Position numbers and translations under genes: made by a program. From NCBI RefSeq assembly GCF_020687745.1, contig NZ_JAJEWK010000013.1, positions 1 to 59,113 on the forward strand: 59,113 nucleotides of DNA, given 5' to 3'. Below the pieces are notes generated by a model that did no database searches, had not been told where the DNA came from, and saw nothing but the letters and a program-made list of their open reading frames with translations. Source of the stretch: Chryseobacterium sp. MFBS3-17 (GTDB lineage: Bacteria > Bacteroidota > Bacteroidia > Flavobacteriales > Weeksellaceae). Shown in pieces: positions 35,351-44,808 of this stretch (positions are counted from its first letter, which is position 1; the number at the start of each line of letters is the position of its first letter).

Positions 35351-35974
35351 TTAACCGTCCGTTCCCAAATCTTTAAGCAATCCATCGGTCAGCATTTTCC
35401 ATTGTACCTTGGCTGCGCCCAGCGCTCCGCCACTTGCCAGCACTACATTACGCAATTTGTCCGGTATCTGCGGACTTTCCGTATTGGGAACCTCATTTCG
35501 GCCATGCACAGATGCACAAAGGTAGTTTTCACCTTTTACAATAGCGATGGTAGAAGTCGCTTCTCCGGAATAAAAGTGCGCCACTGGTTCTGCCGCAGAA
35601 TTCCCGGGCGGGCAAGCAGGTCGCAAGGTCATCATCATACAATATTCGCGCTCAGATGGTAGCCTAAATTCCCGGAAATCCTCTACATCTACCCAATCGA
35701 ACGCATCACTGCCATCAGGTCCGGGCACATCAATCCGGATTTTATCACCCACCTGCGGATTCCTCTGCAAGGGCGTTCCCTCAGCAGAAAAAAGCCCAAA
35801 AGCGGTCGTACCCACCGTACAGATTTCCTGCCAGTGGTTGATATCCAGAAACCGGGATTTCAGAATTTCGAATTGCTCATCCACCAAAACCGCATCAACT
35901 TCTGCACGGCTTCCGGTATCATGAAAAGCGCCTTTCGATTGCTGCGGAACATATGAAATTTCTTTAGCCTTCAT
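35351..35974 (-). CDS. Conserved-looking cytoplasmic protein, function unknown
   Basis: 207 residues from ATG 35974 (MKAKEISYVPQQSKGAFHDT). No signal peptide or membrane segment. It has ten or so short strands (KIRIDVPGPDGSDAFDWVDVEDFREF, YCMMMTLRPACPPGN, VAHFYSGEATSTIAIVKGENYLCASVHGRNE) and a C-terminal helical region (VLASGGALGAAKVQWKMLTDGLLKDLG). The fold may be SRPBCC- or lipocalin-like, but I do not recognise a family. It stands between the cupin remnant and the repair cluster and is not tightly coupled to either. Confidence 0.65.
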   Translation of the reverse strand: MKAKEISYVPQQSKGAFHDTGSRAEVDAVLVDEQFEILKSRFLDINHWQEICTVGTTAFGLFSAEGTPLQRNPQVGDKIRIDVPGPDGSDAFDWVDVEDFREFRLPSEREYCMMMTLRPACPPGNSAAEPVAHFYSGEATSTIAIVKGENYLCASVHGRNEVPNTESPQIPDKLRNVVLASGGALGAAKVQWKMLTDGLLKDLGTDG

Positions 35975-36032
35975 CAAAATACAATTAGGGAATTCTTATT
36001 TACAGCGGCGAAAATCAGACCAAAAACTAAAT

Positions 36033-36677
36033 TTAAAGTTGATAAATCCCCTCTTCTGAAAAAAAATAATAGGTCGCATTTTCGGGATGGTTAAAGGTAT
36101 CCAAACCCGTGAAACTGCTGAACGCCGGTAAGATCAGTTGCTTTTCGCAGACTACAAAGCAGGGAAATTTCAGATAACGGCGGGTGCCGGTTTTCAGGCT
36201 CAGGCCAGGATGAATGTGCCCCGAAATCAGGAAATGCTCAGATTCCGTAAAGTCGTGACTGAAAACAAAACCTGATTCTTTCCATTCAGAATGAATTTCA
36301 CTGATGCCCAATTGCAGCAGTTCAGTGTCAGGAATTTTGTCGTGATTGCCTTTGATGAGCATTATTTCAATATCAGAAAATTCCGACTTCCAGTCTTCAA
36401 ATATTTCAAATTCAGAATTTTTACCGGCGTGCAGAAAATCGCCCACCACCATTAATTTTTCTGCCTGATAATGGAGAATAAGTCTTGACAATCTTTTTAA
36501 ATCTTCCAGAATCAGCGAAGAAGGCAGGGCAATACCGTTTTTGCGAAAATGCGCCGTCTTGCCCAGATGTAAATCGGAAAAAACTAATGCCTTTTTATCG
36601 GGCCAGAACATCGCCCGCTGATTGGTCAGCAGGAACTCGTTATTTCGGATAAAGATGCTTTTTTCAGCTAAAATCAT
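36033..36677 (-). CDS. pdeM: Ligase-associated DNA damage response endonuclease PdeM (MPE)
   Basis: 214 residues, a calcineurin-like metallophosphoesterase. Metal motifs: DLH at 35-37, GDFLH at 79-83, GNHD at 110-113, H141, and GHIH at 153-156. It is the fourth gene of exonuclease-ligase-helicase-PdeM; the Pseudomonas relative MPE is a manganese-dependent DNA endonuclease. It overlaps the helicase stop by four bases. Confidence 0.93.
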   Translation of the reverse strand: MILAEKSIFIRNNEFLLTNQRAMFWPDKKALVFSDLHLGKTAHFRKNGIALPSSLILEDLKRLSRLILHYQAEKLMVVGDFLHAGKNSEFEIFEDWKSEFSDIEIMLIKGNHDKIPDTELLQLGISEIHSEWKESGFVFSHDFTESEHFLISGHIHPGLSLKTGTRRYLKFPCFVVCEKQLILPAFSSFTGLDTFNHPENATYYFFSEEGIYQL

Positions 36678-39139
36678 TTTCTTTTTTTGGTTTTGCTTTT
36701 CAGATTCCGCTCCTGAATTTTCCGCACCCGTGTCGTCAGATCTTCGCTGGTGAGCGACTGCCGCAGGCTGTCTACCTTAATTGGAAAACTAAGGGGTGTA
36801 AATTTATCAGAAAAAATATATAAAATTTCGGACCGGGCAATCCGGTCGAAGGCCGCATTCAGCCTTACTTCCTCTAATTGCTGATTAAAAACTTCGGTGT
36901 AGGCCTGTCTCAATAAAAGATTTTCGGGGTCATAATCCTCCAGCACGCTGAAAATAATGCCCGATGAAGCCTGGAGCGCACGGTTATTGACCTGCCGTCC
37001 GGGCATCGTCTGCACCACCATCCCCGAAATCACGGCGATATCGCGGAATTTCCGCCGGGCCATTTCGGTGGCATTCACACTGCTGATGACATCGGTCATC
37101 AGGTTTTCTTTGGATAAAATCTGTTCCAGTTCTTCACGGGAAAGATTGATTTCCTGATCACTGAACAGTTCAAATCCGTAATCATTCATCGCCATAGAAA
37201 AACTGATGGGATACAAACGGCTGATGCGATAGGCCATCAGTGCGGCCATGACTTCGTGCACCAATCTGCCTTCAAACGGATAAAAAAACAGGTGATAGCC
37301 TTCACGGGTTCTGATGTTTTCTACCAGAAACTGGTTTTCTTTGGGAATTTGTGAGATAAGATTTTGTCTTGTAAGCAAAGGATGCAGGAATTTCAATTCT
37401 TTTTCACGCGCATTGGGCGAAAGGGATTCGGCGAGTTTCTTCCGCAAAAAATGACTCAGATTGGCGGAAAGCGGCAACCGCCCGCCCAGCCAGCTAGGTG
37501 TAATGGCTTTACCCGAGGATGCCCGTACGAAAACCGTCATTTCCTTCAGCAAGGCATATTCCAGCACCCGTCCGGCCAGCACAAATTTGTCACCTTTTTT
37601 CAGTTTGGATATAAAATATTCCTCAATCATTCCAATATAGCCGCCGCCCATAAATTTCACTTTCAGCATAGAATCGCTTACAATAACACCGATGTTCATG
37701 CGGTGCAGCATGGCTATTTTTCTTTTCTGGACGACCAGTTTTCCTTCTTCGTTTTCCACTGCTTTGTGAAATTCCTCGTAATTTTTACCTGTTTTTCCGC
37801 CCGTGGTGGTGAAGTACAGACACCAGTTCCAGTCTTCACCGGTCATTTCGGAAAAAGCAAAAGTACTTTGAATAACCGCACGCATTTCTTCAGGTTTAAA
37901 ACCGCCGCCAAGTGCCAGTGTGATCAGAAACTGCACCAGCACGTCGAAAGTCATCACGATGGGTTCCCGGCTTTCGATGATTTTATTTTTAACAGCTTCT
38001 TTCAGCGCAGAGGCTTCAATGAGTTCGAGCGAATGGGTCGGGACAAAATAAATTTTTGAGGTTTCAAAAGGCGAATGCCCGCTCCGTCCCGCTCGCTGCA
38101 TAAACCGCGCCACGCCTTTGCTGGAGCCAATCTGAATAACAGTGTCCACCGGTTTAAAATCCACTCCCAGATCCAGTGAAGAGGTAGAAACCACCGCTTT
38201 CAGAAGTCCGGAACTCAGATTTTCCTCCACCCAGATACGAAGGTGCGCGTCAATGGAACTGTGATGCAGCGCAATCTGACCGGCAAAATCGGGATGAGCT
38301 TCGAGCAATAACTGATACCACATTTCTGCCTGGCTGCGGGTATTGGTAAAAATTAAAGTCGATCTACTCTGCAGGATAATCGGCACCACCTGCTCCACCA
38401 AACGACCTCCTAGATGTCCTGCCCATGGCAGAATTTCCACTTCGGGCGGATAAACCGCTAGAATGTCTGTTTTCTTATTTTCACGCGCGACAACTTTGGT
38501 TCTTTTGGCCAGTCCGGGCAATAAAACTTTCAGAGCTTCATCCAGATTTCCAATGGTCGCGGTAATGCCCCAAATCCGGATTTTTGGCTGACGATGACGG
38601 AGTACGGCCAGCGCCAGTTCTACCATCACGCCCCGTTTGGAGCTCAGAAGTTCGTGCCATTCATCTACCGCAATACAATGCAGGGATTTAAAGAATCGTT
38701 CGTTGTTTTTTTGCGCCAAAAGCAGGTGCAGACTTTCCGGTGTCACAAGCAGGATGTCGGGCATCTGTTTGGTTTGCCGTGCTTTCTGTTTGATGTCAGT
38801 ATCACCGTTGCGCACTTCTACCACCCAATCCAGGCCGATTTCATCAATGGCTTCCTGCATCGCTTTTGCCAGATCTTTTGCCAGTGAACGGAGCGGTGTA
38901 ATCCAAAGGAGTTTTAATCCCGGCTTAAATGCCTCCGGATGGTTAAAAAAATCAATGAGTACGCCCAGGAAAACCGAATAAGTTTTCCCGAAACCCGTGG
39001 GCGCCACAATCATCCCGGAATAACCGTTGGCATACCGTTGCCAGGCCTGTTTCTGAAAAGAAAAAGCTTCCATTCCCTTCTCTTTCATCCAGTTCTGAAT
39101 GAGAAGATAACCGGTGGATTGCTGAAAATTGTTGCTCAA
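36674..39139 (-). CDS. Ligase-associated Lhr-like DEXH-box helicase
   Basis: 821 residues. SF2 helicase core: Walker A APTGFGKT at 46-53, DEWHELL near 172-178 (DEXH), SAT-like GITATIGN, then TLIFTNTRSQAEMWY, and motif VI FMQRAGRSGHSPFET. The C-terminal 400 residues carry the Lhr winged-helix and Lhr-specific domains. Relatives translocate 3' to 5' on single-stranded DNA and unwind RNA:DNA hybrids. Overlaps both neighbours by four bases. Confidence 0.95.
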   Translation of the reverse strand: MSNNFQQSTGYLLIQNWMKEKGMEAFSFQKQAWQRYANGYSGMIVAPTGFGKTYSVFLGVLIDFFNHPEAFKPGLKLLWITPLRSLAKDLAKAMQEAIDEIGLDWVVEVRNGDTDIKQKARQTKQMPDILLVTPESLHLLLAQKNNERFFKSLHCIAVDEWHELLSSKRGVMVELALAVLRHRQPKIRIWGITATIGNLDEALKVLLPGLAKRTKVVARENKKTDILAVYPPEVEILPWAGHLGGRLVEQVVPIILQSRSTLIFTNTRSQAEMWYQLLLEAHPDFAGQIALHHSSIDAHLRIWVEENLSSGLLKAVVSTSSLDLGVDFKPVDTVIQIGSSKGVARFMQRAGRSGHSPFETSKIYFVPTHSLELIEASALKEAVKNKIIESREPIVMTFDVLVQFLITLALGGGFKPEEMRAVIQSTFAFSEMTGEDWNWCLYFTTTGGKTGKNYEEFHKAVENEEGKLVVQKRKIAMLHRMNIGVIVSDSMLKVKFMGGGYIGMIEEYFISKLKKGDKFVLAGRVLEYALLKEMTVFVRASSGKAITPSWLGGRLPLSANLSHFLRKKLAESLSPNAREKELKFLHPLLTRQNLISQIPKENQFLVENIRTREGYHLFFYPFEGRLVHEVMAALMAYRISRLYPISFSMAMNDYGFELFSDQEINLSREELEQILSKENLMTDVISSVNATEMARRKFRDIAVISGMVVQTMPGRQVNNRALQASSGIIFSVLEDYDPENLLLRQAYTEVFNQQLEEVRLNAAFDRIARSEILYIFSDKFTPLSFPIKVDSLRQSLTSEDLTTRVRKIQERNLKSKTKKRK

Positions 39140-40716
39140 TTGATCAGTTTTTTAATGTCTTCAATATCATCAATTTCATCTGCTTTCTTATCTCTGCGCC
39201 AGCGCAGAATTCTGGGAAAGCGCAGTGCCACACCGGATTTGTGACGGTTGCTGTAGCCGATTCCTTCAAAAGCAATCTCGAAAACCAGTTCGGGTTTCAC
39301 GGTGCGCACCGGCCCGAATTTTTCAACGACATTTTTAGATATAAAACGGCTCACCTCCTGAATTTCTTTATCCGTCAGCCCCGAATAGGCTTTGGCAATG
39401 GTCACCAGTTCGCCTTCTTTCTTCACCGCAAAGGTATAATCTGTGTAGTAAGCGCTGCGGCGGCCACTGCCTTTCTGCGCATAAATCAGCACCGCATCTA
39501 TGGTAAGCGGCGCAATCTTCCACTTCCACCAATCGCCTTTTTTCCGTCCGGTATGGTAGGGCGAGTTTTTATGTTTCAGCATCAGGCCTTCACTGTTGAT
39601 TTCGCGTGCATTTTCCCGAAGTTCGGGCAGTTGATTCCAGTCGTTGAAATTTATTTTTTCTGAAAGAAGAATCCTATCCGAGACCTGGGTTTCGAGTAAT
39701 TCTTCCAGTTTCAGCCGGCGCTCTTTCATGGTTTTGCCACGGTAATCGTCGCCTTCCCATTCCAGGAGATCATACACAAAAACAGCAACCGGAATTTCTT
39801 CCAGCATCTTTTTGGTTAATGTTTTGCGGTTCAGTCTTTTCTGAAGTTCATTAAAATTGAGAATATTTCCATCTTTATAAGCCAGAATTTCACCATCAAT
39901 GACGAAATTCCCGCTCCATTTCATCAGTTCATCGTGAACTTCGGGAAACTGTGGCGTAACGAGTTCTTCACCACGGGACCAGATAAAAACCTCTTCATTT
40001 CGTTTGATGAATTGCCCGCGGATGCCGTCCCATTTGTATTCTACCATCCAGTCCTCCGTCTCGCCGAGTTCGTCCAGATTTTTCTCCAGCGCATACGCCA
40101 GACAAAAAGGATAAGGTTTGGACAAATTGGTATCGGTATATCCGCCGTGAATAAGTTTATCAAATTCTGCCTCAGCAGGATTCCAGTCGCCCATAATGCT
40201 GTGGGTTACTGCACTGGGATCGAGCTGATAATACTTGGCCAATGAATTGATTAAAGTTTTGGAAGAAACGCCGATCCGGAAACTCCCACCCAGAAGTTTA
40301 TTGAAAATAAACCTTTCGATGTAATCCAGCCCACACCAGGCTGCCGAGACAAACTCCTTCTTTTCACCTTCAGAATATGCATTGAGCCGGATGATCTTTT
40401 CCATCCATTCCGAAAGGGAATATTCAATTTTCTCTTCGGGCGGCGGCAAAATCAGGGAGATGGTTTCGCCCAGATCACCAACAGAAGCATAGCTTTCCAG
40501 AAAAAGCCATTCCGGAATACCGGAAATTTCCATTGCCCATTGTTTCATCAGGGTACTGTTAATACTTCTTTTTGGTTTCTTCCCGGTGAAGAGCGCCAGA
40601 AACCAAAGTTTATCTGCATCAGGTGCCGTTTCCAGAAAAACAGCGATGGCTTCCTGTTTCAGGGAAGTTTTATTGGTGCTGTCCAGCGCATTGATTAATG
40701 TTGCAAAATTTTTCAT
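39136..40716 (-). CDS. ATP-dependent DNA ligase of the repair cluster
   Basis: 526 residues. Adenylated lysine K228 in EYKWDGIRG (KxDG), then EVFIWSRGEELVTPQFPEV, DGEILAY, VFVYDLLEWEGDDYRG, EGLMLKHKNSPYHTGRKKGDWWKWK. The N-terminal 200 residues are the DNA-binding domain of LigB-type bacterial enzymes. It seals nicks using ATP, separate from the housekeeping NAD-dependent LigA. Its start shares one base with the exonuclease stop (TGATG). Confidence 0.95.
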   Translation of the reverse strand: MKNFATLINALDSTNKTSLKQEAIAVFLETAPDADKLWFLALFTGKKPKRSINSTLMKQWAMEISGIPEWLFLESYASVGDLGETISLILPPPEEKIEYSLSEWMEKIIRLNAYSEGEKKEFVSAAWCGLDYIERFIFNKLLGGSFRIGVSSKTLINSLAKYYQLDPSAVTHSIMGDWNPAEAEFDKLIHGGYTDTNLSKPYPFCLAYALEKNLDELGETEDWMVEYKWDGIRGQFIKRNEEVFIWSRGEELVTPQFPEVHDELMKWSGNFVIDGEILAYKDGNILNFNELQKRLNRKTLTKKMLEEIPVAVFVYDLLEWEGDDYRGKTMKERRLKLEELLETQVSDRILLSEKINFNDWNQLPELRENAREINSEGLMLKHKNSPYHTGRKKGDWWKWKIAPLTIDAVLIYAQKGSGRRSAYYTDYTFAVKKEGELVTIAKAYSGLTDKEIQEVSRFISKNVVEKFGPVRTVKPELVFEIAFEGIGYSNRHKSGVALRFPRILRWRRDKKADEIDDIEDIKKLIN

Positions 40717-41720
40717 CAGCCTTCTGTTTCGGTTTTTTCATCGTCATCACCAAATTCGGTTTTCACTTCGGCCGCCTCAATGCCGGTTTCATTTAAATAC
40801 TTGGCAAAAACAGCGGTTTGACCGTGGGTTACAAATACTTTCTCTGCTTCTGTAGCTTTGATGGCTTGCAGCAGTCCTTTCCAGTCGGCATGGTCACTGA
40901 TGGCGAATCCGGCATCCGCACTTCGCCAGCGGCGGGCCCCGCGCACCTGCATCCATCCGGAGCAAATGGCATACGCAAGATTGGGAATTTTCTTCATCGC
41001 AGGATTGTCGATCAGTGCCGGTGGCAAAATCACAATTTTTCCGTCCAGATGTTTTTTGTCTTCGCGTAAGTCGATGGTGGCATATTCCGGCAGTTCAATT
41101 CCCACCGACTCGTAGGCTTCATTGAGTCTGGCGATGGTATAATGAACGTGTAATTCGCCCAGCCCTTCTAATGCTTTCATAATGCGCTGGGATTTACCGA
41201 GGGAATAGCCAATGAATACCGAAGTTTTTCGGTTAATCCGGTTTTGTTCCACCCAAGCTTTGAGCTGTTCCTCCTGCTGTTCAATGGTAAGCCAGTTATA
41301 AATGGGTAGTCCAAAGGTGCTTTCCGTCACAAATTCGTGGCATTTTACCGGTTCAAAAGGCGTAGAAATGCCATCATTCTGAACTTTATAATCTCCCGAT
41401 ATGACCGAGACAAAACCCTTATATTCCATGCGGATTTGTGCCGAGCCAATGATATGTCCGGCGGGATGCAACGATACTTTTACACCATTAATATCCAGCG
41501 TTTCGCCATATCCGATGCTCTGGCAGCTAATTCCGGCTCCGATGCGGGAATGAAGAATGGGTTTGGTAAAATGGTGGCACAGGTATTTTTTCATTCCGCT
41601 GCGTGCGTGATCGGCGTGGCCGTGCGTGATGACAGCCAGGTCCACCGGACACCAGGGATCGATGTAGAATTTCCCGGGAATACAATAAATGCCTTTGGAT
41701 GTGAACTTCAGCAGACTCAT
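40716..41720 (-). CDS. Ligase-associated MBL-fold DNA exonuclease
   Basis: 334 residues from ATG 41720 (MSLLKFTSKGIYC), two bases after the upstream gene's stop; the open frame continues further back, through the upstream gene, and was rejected. Metallo-beta-lactamase motif H33-G-H35-A-D37-H38, then PAGHIIGSAQI and VISGDYK, and SDHADWKGL with THG near the end, as in beta-CASP-like nucleases. First gene of the repair cluster. Confidence 0.92.
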   Translation of the reverse strand: MSLLKFTSKGIYCIPGKFYIDPWCPVDLAVITHGHADHARSGMKKYLCHHFTKPILHSRIGAGISCQSIGYGETLDINGVKVSLHPAGHIIGSAQIRMEYKGFVSVISGDYKVQNDGISTPFEPVKCHEFVTESTFGLPIYNWLTIEQQEEQLKAWVEQNRINRKTSVFIGYSLGKSQRIMKALEGLGELHVHYTIARLNEAYESVGIELPEYATIDLREDKKHLDGKIVILPPALIDNPAMKKIPNLAYAICSGWMQVRGARRWRSADAGFAISDHADWKGLLQAIKATEAEKVFVTHGQTAVFAKYLNETGIEAAEVKTEFGDDDEKTETEG

Positions 41721-41721
41721 G

Positions 41722-42702
41722 TTAATCAGCATTAAGTTGATTCCGGGTTTGCACTGAAGCTTCATATGCAGCCTTTCGCAGGGACTGAATTTTGCCGACG
41801 GGCTGAAAAACTTCCGGACTTTCGAAAGGACTGAATGAGCATTTTTCCAGATCGGGGCTGTCCTGTAATACTTCATTGAGTTCGATGGTTCCCAGATGCA
41901 CATCGGGCGTGGCAGTCCATTGTTTTTTCAGATCATTAACGGGCTGAAATTTCTCATCATACGCAAACTGCGCATAGAGATTGTAATACACCGGTTGTTC
42001 CGAGACATATTCCTGAATATTTTCAAAAACAGATCTGGATTTATCCGGTTTAAAACCGGTCTGTACCGGAACCATTTTCAGTTTGATCATGTGATCTCCC
42101 CAGCGATAAGCACCGATGGAATGATATTCACGACTAAGGATGAAATCCGGGAAGGTTTTCATGAAATCTTTAAAAGCTTTGATGAAAGATACATTCATCA
42201 GTTCCGCCATTATAGGGATTACCCGAAGTCCAACATTCAGCAATTTATATGGTTTTAAAATAAAAGGAGCGGTATAAAACCGGTTGATCCCGATGAATAA
42301 TTTTAAAAACCTGGTTACGGAATTGGTTACAAACACCGGGAAATTAACCAGCGGATAATTGATTTCCTGTTGATTCCATTTGATTTTTAAGGCCAGGCCG
42401 TAGACCGGCAACTGGCGGTCGGTTTTAATGATTTTAAGATGGGCGTGCGAATATCGCACCAGGACTTCGTAAGAAGCATTAGGGAAAAACTTTTCTGCTT
42501 CGTGAGTTGCTGCCGGGAGGAAAGTTCCTTTCAGGTATCCGTAGGATTTGGAGTGGGCATCGCGTGTGGCATAATGAACCGAACTGATTCTACGGGATTT
42601 CCGGATAAATTTCCGGATAACAGGAATGGTGCGCAGAAGCAACTTGTGTTCTTCGGCAGTCAGGATATTGTATTTCTCATGATAGGACAGAGGTGATTTC
42701 AT
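41722..42702 (-). CDS. Catalase-like heme-binding family protein
   Basis: 326 residues from ATG 42702 (MKSPLSYHEKYNILTAEE). The segment VHYATRDAHSKSYGYLKGTF near residues 42-61 matches the RDAHAK-HG-xxG-F motif of short catalase-related proteins (y4iL-like), which lack most of the canonical catalase sequence. VRYSHAHLKI and YPLVNFPVFVTNSVTRFL also fit. Peroxidase or catalase activity is not established for this group. It ends one base before the exonuclease start and is therefore probably co-transcribed with the repair cluster. Confidence 0.72.
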   Translation of the reverse strand: MKSPLSYHEKYNILTAEEHKLLLRTIPVIRKFIRKSRRISSVHYATRDAHSKSYGYLKGTFLPAATHEAEKFFPNASYEVLVRYSHAHLKIIKTDRQLPVYGLALKIKWNQQEINYPLVNFPVFVTNSVTRFLKLFIGINRFYTAPFILKPYKLLNVGLRVIPIMAELMNVSFIKAFKDFMKTFPDFILSREYHSIGAYRWGDHMIKLKMVPVQTGFKPDKSRSVFENIQEYVSEQPVYYNLYAQFAYDEKFQPVNDLKKQWTATPDVHLGTIELNEVLQDSPDLEKCSFSPFESPEVFQPVGKIQSLRKAAYEASVQTRNQLNAD

Positions 42703-42878
42703 AGCGGGGAGTTGATCAGATAATTTACAATAATTATGCCTGCCTTTAAGATTACAGCAGCATACCATACAACTCAATATTTTAGCTTCCGGCATGCTGA
42801 AAACCCGGCAACCTGTAAGTAAACAGCATCAAAATCAGATTCTTACCCTATGTCAATGCCCGGCCTGTTGATTCCTTC

Positions 42879-42886
42879 TACCTTTG
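42879..42886 (+). promoter_or_regulatory. Promoter -7 box TACCTTTG of the ring-cleaving dioxygenase operon
   Basis: Perfect TAnnTTTG match 21 bases before ATG 42908. Confidence 0.6.
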
Positions 42887-42907
42887 GATTAACAAAATAT
42901 TGAAGTC

Positions 42908-43840
42908 ATGGAAAACAGAATATTAGGATTGCACCACATTACTGCAATCGCAAACGAAGCTAAAAGAAATCTGGATTTTTACACGAAAGTTTTAGGCGTA
43001 AGACTGGTTAAAAAAACTGTAAACTTTGACGATCCCGGCACCTACCATTTTTATTTCGGAAATGAAACCGGAGCGGCAGGAACCATTCTGACATTCTTCC
43101 CGTGGGAAGGAATCGGGCGAGGAAAAAACGGTTCAGGAATGGCGACGCATATTGGGTATGCGATTCCGGAAGGCGCATTGGAATTCTGGAAAAAACGTCT
43201 GGAATCGTATGATATTTCATTCAGTGAAGGCTTTATCTTTAACGAAAAATCAATTTCATTTATGGATCCGGACGGCCTTCACCTGCAACTGATAGAACCC
43301 GAAACTGCCGATGACAGACCCGTCTGGACCACCACAGAAATCGCCGAAGATGTAGCATTAAAAGGCTTCCACACCGTTACTCTGACCCTGCAAAATGCGA
43401 ACGCCACTGCAAAAGTGCTGACCGATATCTTAGGATATACCATCCTGAAAACCGACGGAAATCGCTACCGATACGCCACAGACACCGTGAGTACGGCTCG
43501 TTTTATAGATATTATTGAAGATCCGAATATACCTCGGGGTCACAATGCTGCCGGAACCAACCACCATATTGCCTTCCGGGTGGAAAATGATGACATCCTG
43601 ATGAACATCCGTGAAAAAGTTGTAGCAGCAGGTCTTAACATTACCCCTAGAATAGACCGGGATTATTTCTATTCACTATATTTCCGCGAACCGGGTGGTG
43701 TTTTGTTTGAAATAGCGACTGACAATCCCGGGTTCACCGTAGATGAAGAACTTTCGCAACTGGGAACTGAACTTAAACTCCCGAAACAATATGAAGGCGT
43801 GAGGTCCAAAATAGAAGCAGTACTCCCCAAATTAAACTGA
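42908..43840 (+). CDS. Ring-cleaving dioxygenase (VOC family), first of two
   Basis: 310 residues, two glyoxalase/VOC modules. GLHHITAIANEAKRNLDFYTKVLG begins the first module; KGFHTVTLTLQNANATAKVLTDILGY the second; the metal-binding ends are GTNHHIAFRV and FREPGGVLFEIATDNPGF. Similar proteins in Firmicutes (MhqA, MhqO) cleave hydroquinone- and catechol-like compounds and give resistance to quinones. Substrate here is inferred. Its stop shares one base with the next gene's start (TGATG). Confidence 0.88.
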   Translation: MENRILGLHHITAIANEAKRNLDFYTKVLGVRLVKKTVNFDDPGTYHFYFGNETGAAGTILTFFPWEGIGRGKNGSGMATHIGYAIPEGALEFWKKRLESYDISFSEGFIFNEKSISFMDPDGLHLQLIEPETADDRPVWTTTEIAEDVALKGFHTVTLTLQNANATAKVLTDILGYTILKTDGNRYRYATDTVSTARFIDIIEDPNIPRGHNAAGTNHHIAFRVENDDILMNIREKVVAAGLNITPRIDRDYFYSLYFREPGGVLFEIATDNPGFTVDEELSQLGTELKLPKQYEGVRSKIEAVLPKLN

Positions 43841-44808
43841 TGCTTATGAAAAAGTTAATTACCGGCATCCACCATGTCACTGCCGTGTCCGGCGATGCCC
43901 AGGAAAATATAGATTTCTACACCGGCCTGCTGGGCATGCGGCTGGTGAAGAAAACGGTGAATTTTGATGATCCCAAAGCGTATCACTTCTATTTTGGCGA
44001 TGCCACCGGAACCGCAGGTACCATTATGACCACATTTCCTTATGGCAAAGACTTACAGAAGGGCCGACATGGAAAAGGTAAGATTTCAACCACCGCTTTT
44101 TCTCTGCCTTTCAGCAGCGTAGAGTACTGGGAAGAAAGACTTACGGCGTTCCATATCACTTTCAAACCTGTCCAGGAGCGGTTTCCGGGGGAAGCTTTTA
44201 TTTATCTTGAAGATGATGACGGTTTGGGTATTGAGCTGGTCTTTACGGAAAAAGAAGAACGTGCCGGATATTCCTTCTCAGGCCATATCCCGCCGGAACA
44301 CAGCATCCGTGGCATTCACCACGTGGAACTTTGGCTGGAATCGCCCGAAAAAACAGGTGCGCTGCTCACCAAGATTCTGAATCATGAGTTGATCCATGAA
44401 TCCTATCACCGCCAACGCTATGCTGCCACAGACGCACCCGGGCATTATATCGATATCCTTCGTGCGCCGGATGCCATGAAAGGGCTGCCGGGCAGAGGAA
44501 TGGTTCATCATGTCGCTTTTGCCACGCCGGACGGTGAAACGCAGCAGCAAATCATGGAAAAGATCCACGAATATGGTCTGAATACGACCGGAATAAAAGA
44601 CCGGAATTACTTCACGTCCATCTATTTTAACGAACCGGGGGGCATTATTTTTGAAATTGCCACCGAAGGACCGGGATTCACAGCAGATGAAGACCTCAGC
44701 ACACTCGGGATGGAATTGAAACTGCCTGCGCAGTATGAAGGAAGACGTGCTGAACTCAGCAAAATCTTACCGACCTTTAATTACCCCACAGAAAAATTTA
44801 AAAAATGA
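43840..44808 (+). CDS. Ring-cleaving dioxygenase (VOC family), second of two
   Basis: 322 residues; about half identical by eye to the upstream gene product (DFYTGLLGMRLVKKTVNFDD against the first protein's YTKVLGVRLVKKTVNFDD). Conserved metal-site segments are ITGIHHVTAV, IRGIHHVELWLE, GMVHHVAFAT and FNEPGGIIFEIATEGPGF. The start may be ATG 43840 or 43846. A tandem duplication inside one operon, coupled at both ends: one base shared upstream, four bases (ATGA) overlapping the hydrolase gene. Confidence 0.9.
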   Translation: MLMKKLITGIHHVTAVSGDAQENIDFYTGLLGMRLVKKTVNFDDPKAYHFYFGDATGTAGTIMTTFPYGKDLQKGRHGKGKISTTAFSLPFSSVEYWEERLTAFHITFKPVQERFPGEAFIYLEDDDGLGIELVFTEKEERAGYSFSGHIPPEHSIRGIHHVELWLESPEKTGALLTKILNHELIHESYHRQRYAATDAPGHYIDILRAPDAMKGLPGRGMVHHVAFATPDGETQQQIMEKIHEYGLNTTGIKDRNYFTSIYFNEPGGIIFEIATEGPGFTADEDLSTLGMELKLPAQYEGRRAELSKILPTFNYPTEKFKK

